In this document: piece after piece, positions 53,478 through 62,427 of the stretch
How positions within the stretch are numbered: the first letter of the stretch is position 1
Layout: every line of letters starts with the position of its first letter
From: Xiheicaenibacterium sp046351325
GTDB lineage: Bacteria; Myxococcota_A; Polyangia; Polyangiales; Polyangiaceae
Direction: 5' to 3'
NCBI GenBank assembly: GCA_046351325.1
Contig: JAXLYR010000010.1
Span: 1-64,000, forward strand
Length of the DNA: 64,000 nucleotides
Notes under the pieces: generated by a model
What the model was told of the DNA's origin: nothing
Seen by the model: only the letters and a program-made list of their open reading frames with translations
The model's database searches: none
Position numbers and translations under genes: made by a program

Positions 53478-54590
53478 TCAGGGGCTCTTCGACCAGCGGC
53501 GATAGAGGCGCAAGCGGACGCGCTCTTCTAGTGGATCGGGTGAGGGCGTCTCCAGCTCGTCCTTGGATAGGAGCGGGCGGGCGATCGCGTCACCGACCCA
53601 TCGCGCGAGCGTGTCGACGAGCACCAGGCGCCCGAGTCGCGAGAGCTCCACGAGGTTGGACGCGTTGAACGAGGCGACCACGCCACTCGGCGAGTCACCC
53701 GGCTCGAGAGACGCGAGCCACGCGACTCGGCTCGAAGCGCTCCGCGGGTCGGCGTTCGCGACGAGCTCGGCTTGAGCGCGCGCTTCCACACGCAGTCCGA
53801 GCGCGGCAGCCCGCAGCGCAAGGTCGCCTTGGGAGATGTGAGCACGTCGCGCCAGGATGCGAGCGCGAGGCAAGTCGCCAGCGCTCAGCGCGGTGTCAAC
53901 ATCGGCGAGCGTCGCGGACGATTCGCGTGGTGGCGCGGCCCCACCATCGGGAGAAGGGGTCAGCGCCAGCGTTCGACGAGCGCGCGCGGCGAAGGCCGCG
54001 AGGGTGTCATCGTGAAGGGAACCGGCCAGATCTTCGAGGCGATCGATCGCCGCGCGCGGCGGCGGCGTGACCTCGAGGAGCAACGCGAAGAGTACGCGGG
54101 CACCGCGCGTAGCCTCACCCGATTGGACCAACGCGTCGACCAACGCGAGCTGCGCGTCGAGGTCCAGTGGATCGAGGACCGTCGCGAGCTCAGCCTCATG
54201 CAACGCCGTCTTCGGATCGTTGCGAAGGAGCGCGCAGCGAGCGCGCTCGCGGTGCAGCGGAGCGAAGGTCGAGAGAGCGCGCTCGGCCCGTGCGAAGGCG
54301 TCTTCAGCGAGGTCCGGCTGGCCGCTGCGACACCGAACAGCGCCGAGTCGGGTCCAAGCCTCGGGGCCATCGGCGTCGAAGGTCGCCGCAGCTTCGTAGG
54401 CCTTGGCCGCGACCTCGAGGCGACCGTCAGCCTCAGCGATCGCACCGAGAGCGTAGGCTTGGTAGGCGCGTGCCGGGATGTAGCGGCCGACGACGATCTC
54501 ACCATCGTAGGCGCGGACGACATGCTTCTCGGAGCACGCGACGAGCGTCGTTGCGACGAGCAAGCTCGCGAACGAACGCGCACGACTCAA
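53478..54590 (-). CDS. TPR-repeat lipoprotein, last gene of the mevalonate operon
   Basis: 370 residues. Lipobox TTLVAC. Residues 40-180 have degenerate tetratricopeptide repeats (AYQAYALGAIAEADGRLEVAAKAYEAAATFDADGPEAWTRLGAVRCRSGQ), and more helical repeats follow. It is probably a scaffold facing the periplasm. The start overlaps the stop of the phosphomevalonate kinase gene as ATGA. Its 3' end converges on the lipoprotein at 52510 (10 bases apart). Why a surface TPR protein is in an isoprenoid operon is not explained. Confidence 0.83.
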   Translation of the reverse strand: MSRARSFASLLVATTLVACSEKHVVRAYDGEIVVGRYIPARAYQAYALGAIAEADGRLEVAAKAYEAAATFDADGPEAWTRLGAVRCRSGQPDLAEDAFARAERALSTFAPLHRERARCALLRNDPKTALHEAELATVLDPLDLDAQLALVDALVQSGEATRGARVLFALLLEVTPPPRAAIDRLEDLAGSLHDDTLAAFAARARRTLALTPSPDGGAAPPRESSATLADVDTALSAGDLPRARILARRAHISQGDLALRAAALGLRVEARAQAELVANADPRSASSRVAWLASLEPGDSPSGVVASFNASNLVELSRLGRLVLVDTLARWVGDAIARPLLSKDELETPSPDPLEERVRLRLYRRWSKSP

Positions 54591-55498
54591 GACGCACCCA
54601 GGGCGGCGATCGGAGCATCGTCGAGCTTCTCGTAGCCCAGGTCCTTCGCGCGAGTGTCGAAGGCCACCGACGGTGGCGCTGCGCCCAACCAGAAGGCGAT
54701 GTCACCGCCACCAGCGCCGCTCGGTCCAAAGTGAGCGTGCTCCCGCGCGGCGAGTTCCGCGAGCTCGACCACTTCGGTCGTCACAATGGGAACGCCGGCG
54801 AGCTCACCGATGCCAGCAAGGGCAGAGCGCTGCGCGTCGAGCGCCGTGACAAGAGCCGCGACCTCGCTCGCTTGCGCCGCAGCCTCGGCGTTGCGCCTTG
54901 CCACATCCATTCTTGGATCGAATTCGCTTGGTGCGCTCGCAGCGAACGAGCGCACCTTGGCGACGAAGCTGGCGGTGATCGCCGACGTGCGGGCGGCGTA
55001 CAAAGCAACCGAGACCCCCTGAGGAAGCGCGCAGCGCGTGACGTCGGGAGCCTCACCAGACCCACGTCGGAAGAGGAGCGTGCCCCCGAACGCGCTTGCG
55101 GCGACGTCGAGTCCACTGCCGCCGCCTTGCGCGCGCCGGTGAGCCGCGAGCCCATCGCGAAAGAGTGTGCGCCGCGACTCGTCGCTGGTCGGAACACCTC
55201 GAAACGCAGCCAGGGTTGCGACGACGATCGCCGCGCTCGACCCGAGCCCGAGCTTGCGCGTTCGACCCGGACCGGCGGATTCGTCCGCGCAGCGCAGCGC
55301 GCTGGCGTCGACAAAACAGGGTGCGGGAATGAAGCCGAGCTCGACCGCAGCCGCGACCTCTTCGCTGATGAAGACGGGCTCACGGGTCGCGTCTGCGTGC
55401 GCGTATCGACCGACAGCGGTGACGAGCGCCGGCGCCCCCCAAAGCACGCTGTACGAACCCGAAACGACGAGCTTGCCAGGGGCGCGCGCGCGGCTCAC
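54587..55498 (-). CDS. Phosphomevalonate kinase-like GHMP kinase
   Basis: 303 residues from GTG 55498, overlapping the mvaD stop. GHMP motif 1 APGKLVVSGSYSVLWGAPA, motif 2 LGLGSSAAIVVATLAAF and motif 3 GPSGAGGGDIAFWLG are intact. Position between diphosphomevalonate decarboxylase and a TPR gene, in an operon with mevalonate kinase, makes phosphomevalonate kinase the best call; this enzyme turns mevalonate-5-phosphate into the diphosphate. The N-terminus is a direct match to the PMK type, but assignment within GHMP kinases rests on context. Confidence 0.82.
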   Translation of the reverse strand: MSRARAPGKLVVSGSYSVLWGAPALVTAVGRYAHADATREPVFISEEVAAAVELGFIPAPCFVDASALRCADESAGPGRTRKLGLGSSAAIVVATLAAFRGVPTSDESRRTLFRDGLAAHRRAQGGGSGLDVAASAFGGTLLFRRGSGEAPDVTRCALPQGVSVALYAARTSAITASFVAKVRSFAASAPSEFDPRMDVARRNAEAAAQASEVAALVTALDAQRSALAGIGELAGVPIVTTEVVELAELAAREHAHFGPSGAGGGDIAFWLGAAPPSVAFDTRAKDLGYEKLDDAPIAALGAS

Positions 55499-56481
55499 GA
55501 GGCCTCGACGCGGGCGCCCTCGCCGGGTCGGGCGATGATCGTGCGCAGGACGCCGGGCACGGCGCGCATCGTCGCGGCCACGGCCTCCGCGTCGGCGCCG
55601 CGCGTGAGGACCTTCACGTGGGGGCCGGCGTCGATCGTGAGGTAGCCTTCGAGCCCGCTGGCTCGCATGCGCCTCACAGCCGAGATCGCTTCGACGGTTG
55701 CGCCCGTGAAATAGAGGATGCCGGGGTCGGCCGCGATCGCCGCAGCGTGCATCGCGAGGGCGCTCTGCTCCACCGCCGGCCCGAGTTGCGTGAGATCGCG
55801 CGAGAGCACGCCTTTCTTCACGCGCTCGAAGAGCGAGGGCGCATGCTCGACCCACGCGCCGAAGTAGGGGCTCGTGCGGGTCGTGTGCTTCATGCCTTCG
55901 CTCGAGCCAACGTCTTTGGGGCCTTCGCGCGTCACGGCGACGACGATCGCGACGTCCCAGTGGCTGCTCGGCGCGACGACCTCAGCGGTGAGCCGCACGT
56001 CGCCCTCGACGCCCGCGCGGAGCGACACGAAGCCACCGAGCACACTGCGCGCAGCCGATACGCTGGTCGCGCGAGCGAGATCGCTCAGCTCGCCAGCGTC
56101 CAGGTCGAGCTTGGCCGCCGCCGTCGCAGCGACCGCGAGCGCGGCGAACGCCGAGGCGCTCGAGGCGAGGCCCGATGCCGTAGGAAAGTCGTTCGTGCTC
56201 TCGACGCGAGCGCGCGCAGTGAGGTTTGCGCGAGAACGCACACGGTCGAGCAGCCCCGTGACGCGAGCGAGCGGCTCCCCCGAACTCACCGAACCATTCA
56301 AGGTGAGTTCATCCGTCGCGAGCGCGTCATCGAAGGTGACGGTCGTGCGCGTGGCCATGCCTGCGAGCGTCACCGACAGGCTCGGGACCGCCGGGAGGTT
56401 GTGCCCGAAGACTCGCTTGCCCCAGTACTTTGCGAGCGCGATGTTCGGGTGCGCGATCGCCCTGGCCGTCAGTTGGTTCAC
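55495..56481 (-). CDS. mvaD: Diphosphomevalonate decarboxylase
   Basis: 328 residues, as expected for the family. It makes isopentenyl diphosphate from mevalonate diphosphate by ATP-dependent decarboxylation. The start ATARAIAHPNIALAKYWGKR, the ATP loop TASGLASSASAFAALAVAAT, and the Asp-containing TIDAGPHVKVL are typical. Overlaps the neighbouring genes on both sides by four bases. Confidence 0.95.
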   Translation of the reverse strand: MNQLTARAIAHPNIALAKYWGKRVFGHNLPAVPSLSVTLAGMATRTTVTFDDALATDELTLNGSVSSGEPLARVTGLLDRVRSRANLTARARVESTNDFPTASGLASSASAFAALAVAATAAAKLDLDAGELSDLARATSVSAARSVLGGFVSLRAGVEGDVRLTAEVVAPSSHWDVAIVVAVTREGPKDVGSSEGMKHTTRTSPYFGAWVEHAPSLFERVKKGVLSRDLTQLGPAVEQSALAMHAAAIAADPGILYFTGATVEAISAVRRMRASGLEGYLTIDAGPHVKVLTRGADAEAVAATMRAVPGVLRTIIARPGEGARVEAS

Positions 56482-57488
56482 GAATGTTCCTCGCTGGATG
56501 AGTCAGAAGGTTGGGGGGCGACACCGCCCGCCGCGGGCGTCGCCGCAATGCGCGTCGCAAACGCTGAGAAGCCAGCAGTAGACCAGCGCTCCGCGATCAC
56601 GTTGGCCAACCGTTCGGCCTCGGAGTTCGCTTCACCGCGCGGGCACATCCCGCCGAGGGCGATGACGCTCCCGCCGCCCCCCGAGCCTGTGAGCTTCGCC
56701 CCGAGGGCACCAGCGTCTCGTGCGGCCTTGCACATCGTCTCGATCGTGTCGGTCGACAGCATCATGCCGGCGAGAAGCATCTGGTTATAGTCCATGAGCT
56801 TGCCGAGCGTCTGCGCGTCGGCAGCGTCGATCGCGTAGACAGCGTTGTCGGTAATACTTTTTACGCCGTTCAAGAATTTCTCGAAGAGCTCCGGCCTGCT
56901 CGTTCGAATGCGCGCAACCCCATCGACCATCAGCTTCGTCGATGCGCTCGAGCCGGAGTATGCGACGGCGAGCCAAACATCGTGCGCCGTGTAGAGCGTG
57001 TGGTGGCCGACGTTGCGCTCGAAGACGAGGAAGGTCCCCGCCATCGCCGCCGCGGTGTCGATCCCCGAAGGATTGCCGTGATAGACACGCTCCCACGCCA
57101 TCCCGCGTTCGAACACGCGTTGGTCGTCGGGTTCGAGCGACCACGCAGCGTCGATCGCTCGGGCGATCGCGACGCTGAGCGCTGCGGAGCACCCGAGCCC
57201 GCCGCCTGGTGGGATCTCTGCGACTGCGTTGACCACGACTGGCGGTCCCGCCGCCGAAGCTCCAAGCAGCGCAGCGAAGGCGCGGGCCAAGTCATCGCCG
57301 TTTTCATCGGCCGCGACGGTGCGATCACCGAGCGTGAGGCGTGACTCCGGCCCGTCGCTGAGTTCGACGTGCGCGTGAGCCCCACGTGCGATCCCAGCGG
57401 CGATTCCTTTGACGCCGTAAACGACGGCGTGCTCGCCCGTCAGGATGATCTTGCCCGAGCCGCGCCCCTTGGCGGCGACCGCGGTCAT
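56478..57488 (-). CDS. mvk: Mevalonate kinase
   Basis: 336 residues. Phosphorylates mevalonate at position 5. Motif 1 GKIILTGEHAVVYGVKGIAAGI, motif 2 PPGGGLGCSAALSVAIARAI, the catalytic Asp in NPSGIDTAAAM, and motif 3 KLTGSGGGGSVIAL are intact. Its ATG overlaps the prenyl synthase stop by four bases and its stop overlaps the mvaD start by four bases. Confidence 0.95.
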   Translation of the reverse strand: MTAVAAKGRGSGKIILTGEHAVVYGVKGIAAGIARGAHAHVELSDGPESRLTLGDRTVAADENGDDLARAFAALLGASAAGPPVVVNAVAEIPPGGGLGCSAALSVAIARAIDAAWSLEPDDQRVFERGMAWERVYHGNPSGIDTAAAMAGTFLVFERNVGHHTLYTAHDVWLAVAYSGSSASTKLMVDGVARIRTSRPELFEKFLNGVKSITDNAVYAIDAADAQTLGKLMDYNQMLLAGMMLSTDTIETMCKAARDAGALGAKLTGSGGGGSVIALGGMCPRGEANSEAERLANVIAERWSTAGFSAFATRIAATPAAGGVAPQPSDSSSEEHS

Positions 57489-58654
57489 CGCGCCTCGCGG
57501 CCGCCAGGCCCGACGCGGATCGCCAGCGACGCGCCGGTGAGCTCGAGCCTCGCCTTTTCGGAGAGGGGGAGCTTGCGGGCCGCGGACTCCGCGGTCTCAC
57601 AGAGCTCGGCGAGTCGTTTCTCGACGGCCTCGCGCGCACCCGTCTGCGCGATGGCGTCCACTGCCTGGGCCATGTCCGCGCGTGACGCTTCTCGGTTCTT
57701 CCACACGCGAGCGACGGCTTGCTTCGCGGCTCCGCGCAGACGGGCGTCGGCGTGGCGCACCACCGCCGTGCTCTTGCCTGCGAGCAGATCGCTCCCCTGC
57801 GGGCGCCCTGCTTCCTGCTCCGTTCCGAAGACGCCGAGCAAGTCGTCACGCAGCTGGAACGCGACCCCCAGCGGGTTCGCGTAGCCGGCGAGGGACTTCA
57901 GGATCTTGTTGCTGGCACCACCCAGCGTCGCCCCCAGCGCGAGCGGTCCCCGCACTGTGTAGCTGCCCGTCTTCAGATCGTGCAGCACCTCGACGTCGGG
58001 CTTCTTCGCGAGCGTGTCGAGCACCTGACCCGCAACCACGTCTTCGTGGATGCGCACGAGCTCGGCGAGGGCACGAACGGCCAGCGCCGCGTCGACCTTC
58101 GCTCGCAGAAGTGCGTCGACCGCGAGCCCCCAAACGAGATCGCTCGTGAGCAGCGCGCCCACTGCTCCGGCGTGCTCCGCGGGCAGCGGGCCTTTGCCGA
58201 GAGCCTTCGCCAAGAAGACGTGCGCGCTCGGTCCACCTCGACGCTCGACGTCGCCATCCATCCAGTCGTCCTGGATGAGGAGGTAGCTCTGCAGCATCTC
58301 CAAGGCGACACCACCGAGGACAGCGACGCCGATCGCACCGTTCGGTTGAACACCGTAATAGCCTGCGAACAGCAACGCCGCGCGGAACCGCTTGCCGCCG
58401 CGAAGCGAGAGGGACTCGCCCGTGTCGATGATCGACTTGACCTCTCGGCCCTGACCCTCGCGCTGCTTCCGACGCTCGGCGAACATCGCAAGCATCTCCT
58501 TCTCTACAGCGGGTTTCGCCGTCGAGAGGAGCTTCGCGAACGCGTCGCGTGCGAGGGCATCCTGAGTCTTCGGGTTGCGCGTCGGAGGTGAGCCCGCCGT
58601 GGTCGGAGTGCGGCGTTGGGGCGGCGACGAGCGAGCAGAGCGAGCGCGATCCAT
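57485..58654 (-). CDS. Polyprenyl synthetase (FPP/GGPP-type)
   Basis: 389 residues with an extra N-terminal 35 that is Ser/Pro-rich; a later start is possible. The first Asp-rich motif is DDWMD (Asp129 to Asp133) and the second DDLLG. Preceded by GGKRFRAALL, and with GKST for the diphosphate. The fifth residue before the first motif is Tyr124, as found in short-chain enzymes (C15 to C20), so FPP or GGPP is likely. First gene of a five-gene run whose members overlap by four bases each. Confidence 0.92.
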   Translation of the reverse strand: MDRARSARSSPPQRRTPTTAGSPPTRNPKTQDALARDAFAKLLSTAKPAVEKEMLAMFAERRKQREGQGREVKSIIDTGESLSLRGGKRFRAALLFAGYYGVQPNGAIGVAVLGGVALEMLQSYLLIQDDWMDGDVERRGGPSAHVFLAKALGKGPLPAEHAGAVGALLTSDLVWGLAVDALLRAKVDAALAVRALAELVRIHEDVVAGQVLDTLAKKPDVEVLHDLKTGSYTVRGPLALGATLGGASNKILKSLAGYANPLGVAFQLRDDLLGVFGTEQEAGRPQGSDLLAGKSTAVVRHADARLRGAAKQAVARVWKNREASRADMAQAVDAIAQTGAREAVEKRLAELCETAESAARKLPLSEKARLELTGASLAIRVGPGGREAR

Positions 58655-58696
58655 GGGCGCGGCGTCTTAGCGGTTTTGGAACGCTGCCGCCATCCG

Positions 58697-59359
58697 CTAC
58701 ATCGACGCTCGCGCGATGGCGCGACGCACTGGGTTCGGACTGCGGCGCCCCGACGTCACTGGATCGAGCTCACCCACGAGCAACGAGAGAGCACGCGACG
58801 ACAGGCGAGCGTCACTCGCGAGTTGCGCGTTTCCTTGTCCACTCGCCACCTGAAAGAGTCGTCGCGCGGCCGCCAGGGCGACCAAGAACTGGCCCGCGTG
58901 AGGGGCGACCTCGACGAGCCTCGTCAACGTCGCGGCATCGTCCCGCTTGTCGCGCAGCACGCTCGAGTAGGCGTCCGTGGCTTCATCGAACCGACGAGCA
59001 CGGGACAACAACGCCGCGCGAGCCTCCGCCGCTCTGGTGAACCCGGGGATGCGCTCCATGCCGATCGCGAGCACGTGCTCGGCCTCTTCGAGCTCGCCGG
59101 TTGCTTCACGAAGCGACGCTAGCTCCAAGTAGGCCTGCTCGAAGGTCGCATCGATCTCGAGCGCATCTTTGAAGCGTCGGAGCGCCACATCGACGTCGCC
59201 GCGGGCGCGAGCATCGACCCCTTGCTGCGTCAATGTTCGAGCCTGTGCTGTAGCCCAGCTCTCCTCCGCATGAGCGAGATTGCTGGGGGCAGCGACGATC
59301 ACCGCGCCCGCTCCCAGCGTGCACAATCTCAGCGCGCCTGCGAGGAGCCAGCGCCTCAC
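58697..59359 (-). CDS. Secreted TPR-repeat protein
   Basis: 220 residues from GTG 59359. Signal peptide VRRWLLAGALRLCTLGAGAV and a cut after LAHA. The mature part has three to four TPR-like repeats (WATAQARTLTQQGVDARARGDVDVALRRFKDALEIDATFEQAYLELASLRE). Probably periplasmic. It lies between the TPR/PEGA-like protein upstream (10 bases) and the prenyl synthase (42 bases), all on the minus strand. Confidence 0.8.
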   Translation of the reverse strand: MRRWLLAGALRLCTLGAGAVIVAAPSNLAHAEESWATAQARTLTQQGVDARARGDVDVALRRFKDALEIDATFEQAYLELASLREATGELEEAEHVLAIGMERIPGFTRAAEARAALLSRARRFDEATDAYSSVLRDKRDDAATLTRLVEVAPHAGQFLVALAAARRLFQVASGQGNAQLASDARLSSRALSLLVGELDPVTSGRRSPNPVRRAIARASM

Positions 59360-59369
59360 GATCCGGCTA

Positions 59370-60308
59370 TCAGAAATGCCACGTGAGCGAGCCCGACGTC
59401 GGCGTGAGCGCGACATCCGGGATAGGGGAGGGCTCGATGAGGAGGGGCAAGTCGTCGATGGACCCGTCGCGCACCGGCTTCTTCTTGAAGCCGACGGCGA
59501 AGATCGGAATGCCGACGCCCAAAGCCACCACACCGAGCACCCCGAGGCCGATGGCGATGCCTTCATCGCCGCTCTGCCCGCCGAAGTACACGGCACCGCC
59601 GATCGCGCCGAGGCCGACGACAGCGGTAACACCGCCGCCGACGATCATGCCGACCCGCCGCTTCATCTTCTTGCCTGGCTTGACGGGGATCGCGACGGTT
59701 ACGATCTTGCCCTCGTCGTCGAGGTCGACCTCTTCCTCGTAGGGCTCGCCAGCGTCGTTCACCGTCTGCGCGGTCACGGTGTGGTCGCCCGGATCGCAGA
59801 TGATGTCCTTGTTGTATTGGTCGGGCGCAATGATCTCGCCGTCGATCTTCACCGACCGAACCTTCGTGTAAGCACCAGTCGGGATGGAGATACGGATCTT
59901 GACGATACGCTTCTCCAAAGACGCCATACGTTCGCGAGCCTTCTGCTCGCGCTCCGATTGGAGGGCAGCGGACGTGCGATCGGCGACCTCGGCGAAGAGT
60001 TTGTAGGCAGTCCCCGTCTTGCCGAGCTTCTCACTGCAGTCTGCAAGGTTGTAGAGAGTGCCGATGCCAGGCCGGACCTTGTTGCTCTGAGAGAAGCGGT
60101 CGCACGCAAGCGCGACCTTGCCTTCTGCCATGAGTTGGCGGGCCTCGTCGAAGAGGGAAGCAGCGCGGGCCTTGTCGGCGTCGCTGACATTCTCGTCTTC
60201 GGCGGTGGCGGCAGGCTGGGCATCCTGCGCGGACGCCAGAGGGGCGAACGTCAGTGTGGAGAGGGCGAGAGAGGTAGTGATGAAGAATGCTGAAGCGGCG
60301 CGGCGCAT
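59370..60308 (-). CDS. TPR and PEGA-like envelope protein
   Basis: 312 residues with a signal peptide (cut after LASA). Residues 45-130 contain TPR-like helices (AASLFDEARQLMAEGKVALACDRFSQSNKVRPGIGTLYNLADCSEKLGKTGTAYKLF). Then a PEGA-like beta domain (VKIDGEIIAPDQYNKDIICDPGDHTVTAQ), and two hydrophobic helices (VGGGVTAVVGLGAIGGAVYFGG and GVLGVVALGVGIPIFAVGF). This architecture is common in myxobacteria near kinases. The stop lies 10 bases from the next TPR gene. Confidence 0.85.
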   Translation of the reverse strand: MRRAASAFFITTSLALSTLTFAPLASAQDAQPAATAEDENVSDADKARAASLFDEARQLMAEGKVALACDRFSQSNKVRPGIGTLYNLADCSEKLGKTGTAYKLFAEVADRTSAALQSEREQKARERMASLEKRIVKIRISIPTGAYTKVRSVKIDGEIIAPDQYNKDIICDPGDHTVTAQTVNDAGEPYEEEVDLDDEGKIVTVAIPVKPGKKMKRRVGMIVGGGVTAVVGLGAIGGAVYFGGQSGDEGIAIGLGVLGVVALGVGIPIFAVGFKKKPVRDGSIDDLPLLIEPSPIPDVALTPTSGSLTWHF

Positions 60309-60397
60309 GGTTCTTCCGTTCTATCCAACTGAGAGAGTGCTTTCACCTTGCCGGGCACGTTTTCGCCCAAACGGCAGGATTCGAGCGGGAACAGCCG

Positions 60398-62125
60398 TCA
60401 ATCGGGACGACCGAACAAGGGATCCGTTGTCGGCTTGGGCTTCTGCGTTTGAGTCGCCGTCGCCGTGGCCGTTGCGGTTGCCGTCTGCGTTGCGGTTGCC
60501 GTCTGCGTTGCGGTCGCGGTTGCCGTGGCAGTCGCCGTCGTCGTGTGCGTCGCCGTTGCAGTCGCGGTTCCCGTGGCAGTCGCGGTTCCAGTCCCCGCTT
60601 GCGTCGAGGTGCTAGTGGCTGTGTCCGTCGCGGTCGCAGTCTGGGTCTCGGTAGCGGTCGGAGCGGTGTCGCTCGTCGCGGTCGAGGAGGCTGCACTCGG
60701 CGCCTCACTTGCGGTGGCCGAGGCAGAGGGCTCCGACTTCTTCTTGCCGCCGCTGTCCTCCTCGTCATCGTCGTCGCTGCTGCGATGGGAAGCGGTCTTG
60801 TTGCTGCTCGAGCTGGAGTCGTCACGCAGCACGAGGAAGTAAGCCGCAGTGGCGCCAAGCCCTACGAGAATGGCGGCAATCCCAACGATGAGTGGGGCCT
60901 TGGACGAGGGCTTCTTGTTCGTGCCGGCGTAGGTCCCGCCCCAAGATTGGGCCGGAGTGTTGGCGTATTGCGCCTGCATCACGCCCATGTTCGCGGGCGG
61001 ACCTTCACCCATCACGGTCATGCCAGGAGCGCCTGGAGCGGTCGGCGCGACGCCCATCGGCCCCGGGCCGTGATTGCCCGATTGCGCCATCGGGCCGAAG
61101 TTGCCCGACTGATAGCCGGCCGATATCGCAGCTGCGTTGGGACCACCCATCACGGTGGCATTCGATGGAGCGCCGCCTGCCATCGGAGCGGACGGCAGCG
61201 CCGATTGCCGGCCTGCTGTCACAGCCATCACACGCTGCACGCTTGCTTGGGCGCGCTGGGGGGCAAAGGGGGCGAGCGCATGCGCGAGCGCTGCTACGTC
61301 CTGGTAGCGATGCGCCGGGTTCTTCTGCAGGCAGGTCATGATGATGTCGCGCATGCCAGGCGGAATATCCCGCCGGAACTGCGACAGCTCTCGCGGAGGC
61401 TCCTGCATGATGCTGACGACCAGTGCGGTCATCGTCTCAGCGTCGAAGGGTGGCGTCCCTGCCAGCAACTCGAACAGGATGGCGCCCAGCGCCCAAATGT
61501 CGCTGCGAGCATCGACCGATCGCGTCGAGCGCATCTGCTCCGGGGACATGTAGAAGGGCGACCCCATGACGTCGCTCGTCTTCGTCATGCCCTTGTTCAT
61601 CTCGGTCTCGCTCGACAGCTTCGAGATGCCGAAGTCGAGGACCTTGACGCAAGGGGTCCCGTCCACCTTGCGTGTGAGGTAGAGGTTCGCCGGCTTCAGA
61701 TCACGGTGGATGATGCCGAGGGCGTGGGCTTCGGCGAGCGCTTCGCAAGCCTGAAGGACCCACTCCGCGACGTCGTGAACGGCTTGGCCACCATGCGCCT
61801 TGAGCACATCGGAGAGGTCTTGCCCCTCGAGGTACTCCATGACCATGTAGGGCGTGCCGTCGGGGAGCTGCCCGACGTCGCTCACACGTGCGACGTGTTC
61901 GTTTCGGATCTTTACGGCGGCGCGGGCTTCACGAAGGAAGCGCTCGCTCGCGAGTGGGTTCTTCGTCGCGTGGGGCAGCAGCACCTTGATGGCGACGCGC
62001 TCCTCCAGCTGAATGTGGGTCGCGGCGAGGACAGCACCGAAACCGCCGACCCCGAGAACACGGTCGACCTTGTACTTGCCGACCAGGATGTCTCCTGGTT
62101 GATAAGCGACTTCTTCGTTTTCCAT
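60398..62125 (-). CDS. Membrane-anchored Ser/Thr protein kinase with Thr/Ala tail
   Basis: 575 residues. Kinase domain from residue 15: VLGVGGFGAVL, Lys47 in VAIKVL, HRDLKPANLYL, DFGISK, and SPFYMSPEQM. All active-site residues are present. After a Met/Gly/Pro-rich linker a transmembrane helix lies at about residues 405-430 (IVGIAAILVGLGATAAYFLVL). The C-terminal 140 residues are Ser-, then Asp/Glu-, then Thr/Ala-rich (TATATATATATQTATATQ). Upstream of the TPR/PEGA-like gene. Substrate unknown. Confidence 0.94.
   Translation of the reverse strand: MENEEVAYQPGDILVGKYKVDRVLGVGGFGAVLAATHIQLEERVAIKVLLPHATKNPLASERFLREARAAVKIRNEHVARVSDVGQLPDGTPYMVMEYLEGQDLSDVLKAHGGQAVHDVAEWVLQACEALAEAHALGIIHRDLKPANLYLTRKVDGTPCVKVLDFGISKLSSETEMNKGMTKTSDVMGSPFYMSPEQMRSTRSVDARSDIWALGAILFELLAGTPPFDAETMTALVVSIMQEPPRELSQFRRDIPPGMRDIIMTCLQKNPAHRYQDVAALAHALAPFAPQRAQASVQRVMAVTAGRQSALPSAPMAGGAPSNATVMGGPNAAAISAGYQSGNFGPMAQSGNHGPGPMGVAPTAPGAPGMTVMGEGPPANMGVMQAQYANTPAQSWGGTYAGTNKKPSSKAPLIVGIAAILVGLGATAAYFLVLRDDSSSSSNKTASHRSSDDDDEEDSGGKKKSEPSASATASEAPSAASSTATSDTAPTATETQTATATDTATSTSTQAGTGTATATGTATATATHTTTATATATATATQTATATQTATATATATATQTQKPKPTTDPLFGRPD
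60420..60680 (-). repeat. Degenerate low-complexity tract encoding Thr/Ala repeats
   Basis: Short repeats based on gccgtcgcggtt encode TATATAT runs in the C-terminal tail of the kinase. Copies are mostly 6 bases long and imperfect. Confidence 0.75.
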
Positions 62126-62340
62126 CGCGTCGAAAGCTCCCGCAGTGCGCCGTTCGAATGTGCTCTCGGCGTTGCGACGTGCGGCCCAGTCGACCGCGCG
62201 CGCACTGCCGCACGCGCGGAGCCCAAGACCTCAGCCATCTTACGAGGCCCGAGACGGACCACTTCCCCCGAATCTTCTGGCTGGGCTGTGGCTCGTCCCG
62301 CGTCGCAGAACACCTAGCCTTACGACCAGGCTAGGCCAGC

Positions 62341-62427
62341 CTAGCACGCCTTCGCAGCTTTGGTCTCGAAACGCCAAAGGTCGCTGACGTCTTTGATGAC
62401 TATTGCGGGAGCGCGAGGAGCAGTCAT
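62341..62427 (-). CDS. Possible small ORF overlapping upstream stop
   Basis: 28 codons (ATG 62427), with the start overlapping the upstream stop as ATGA. Reads MTAPRAPAIVIKDV and ends TAG. Such overlap suggests translational coupling, but the peptide has no relative I know, so it may be chance. Confidence 0.25.
   Translation of the reverse strand: MTAPRAPAIVIKDVSDLWRFETKAAKAC

Noticed and set aside
60420..60680. Possible minisatellite or regulatory repeat
   Set aside because: The tract is within the kinase frame and encodes Thr/Ala repeats; no separate role is visible.
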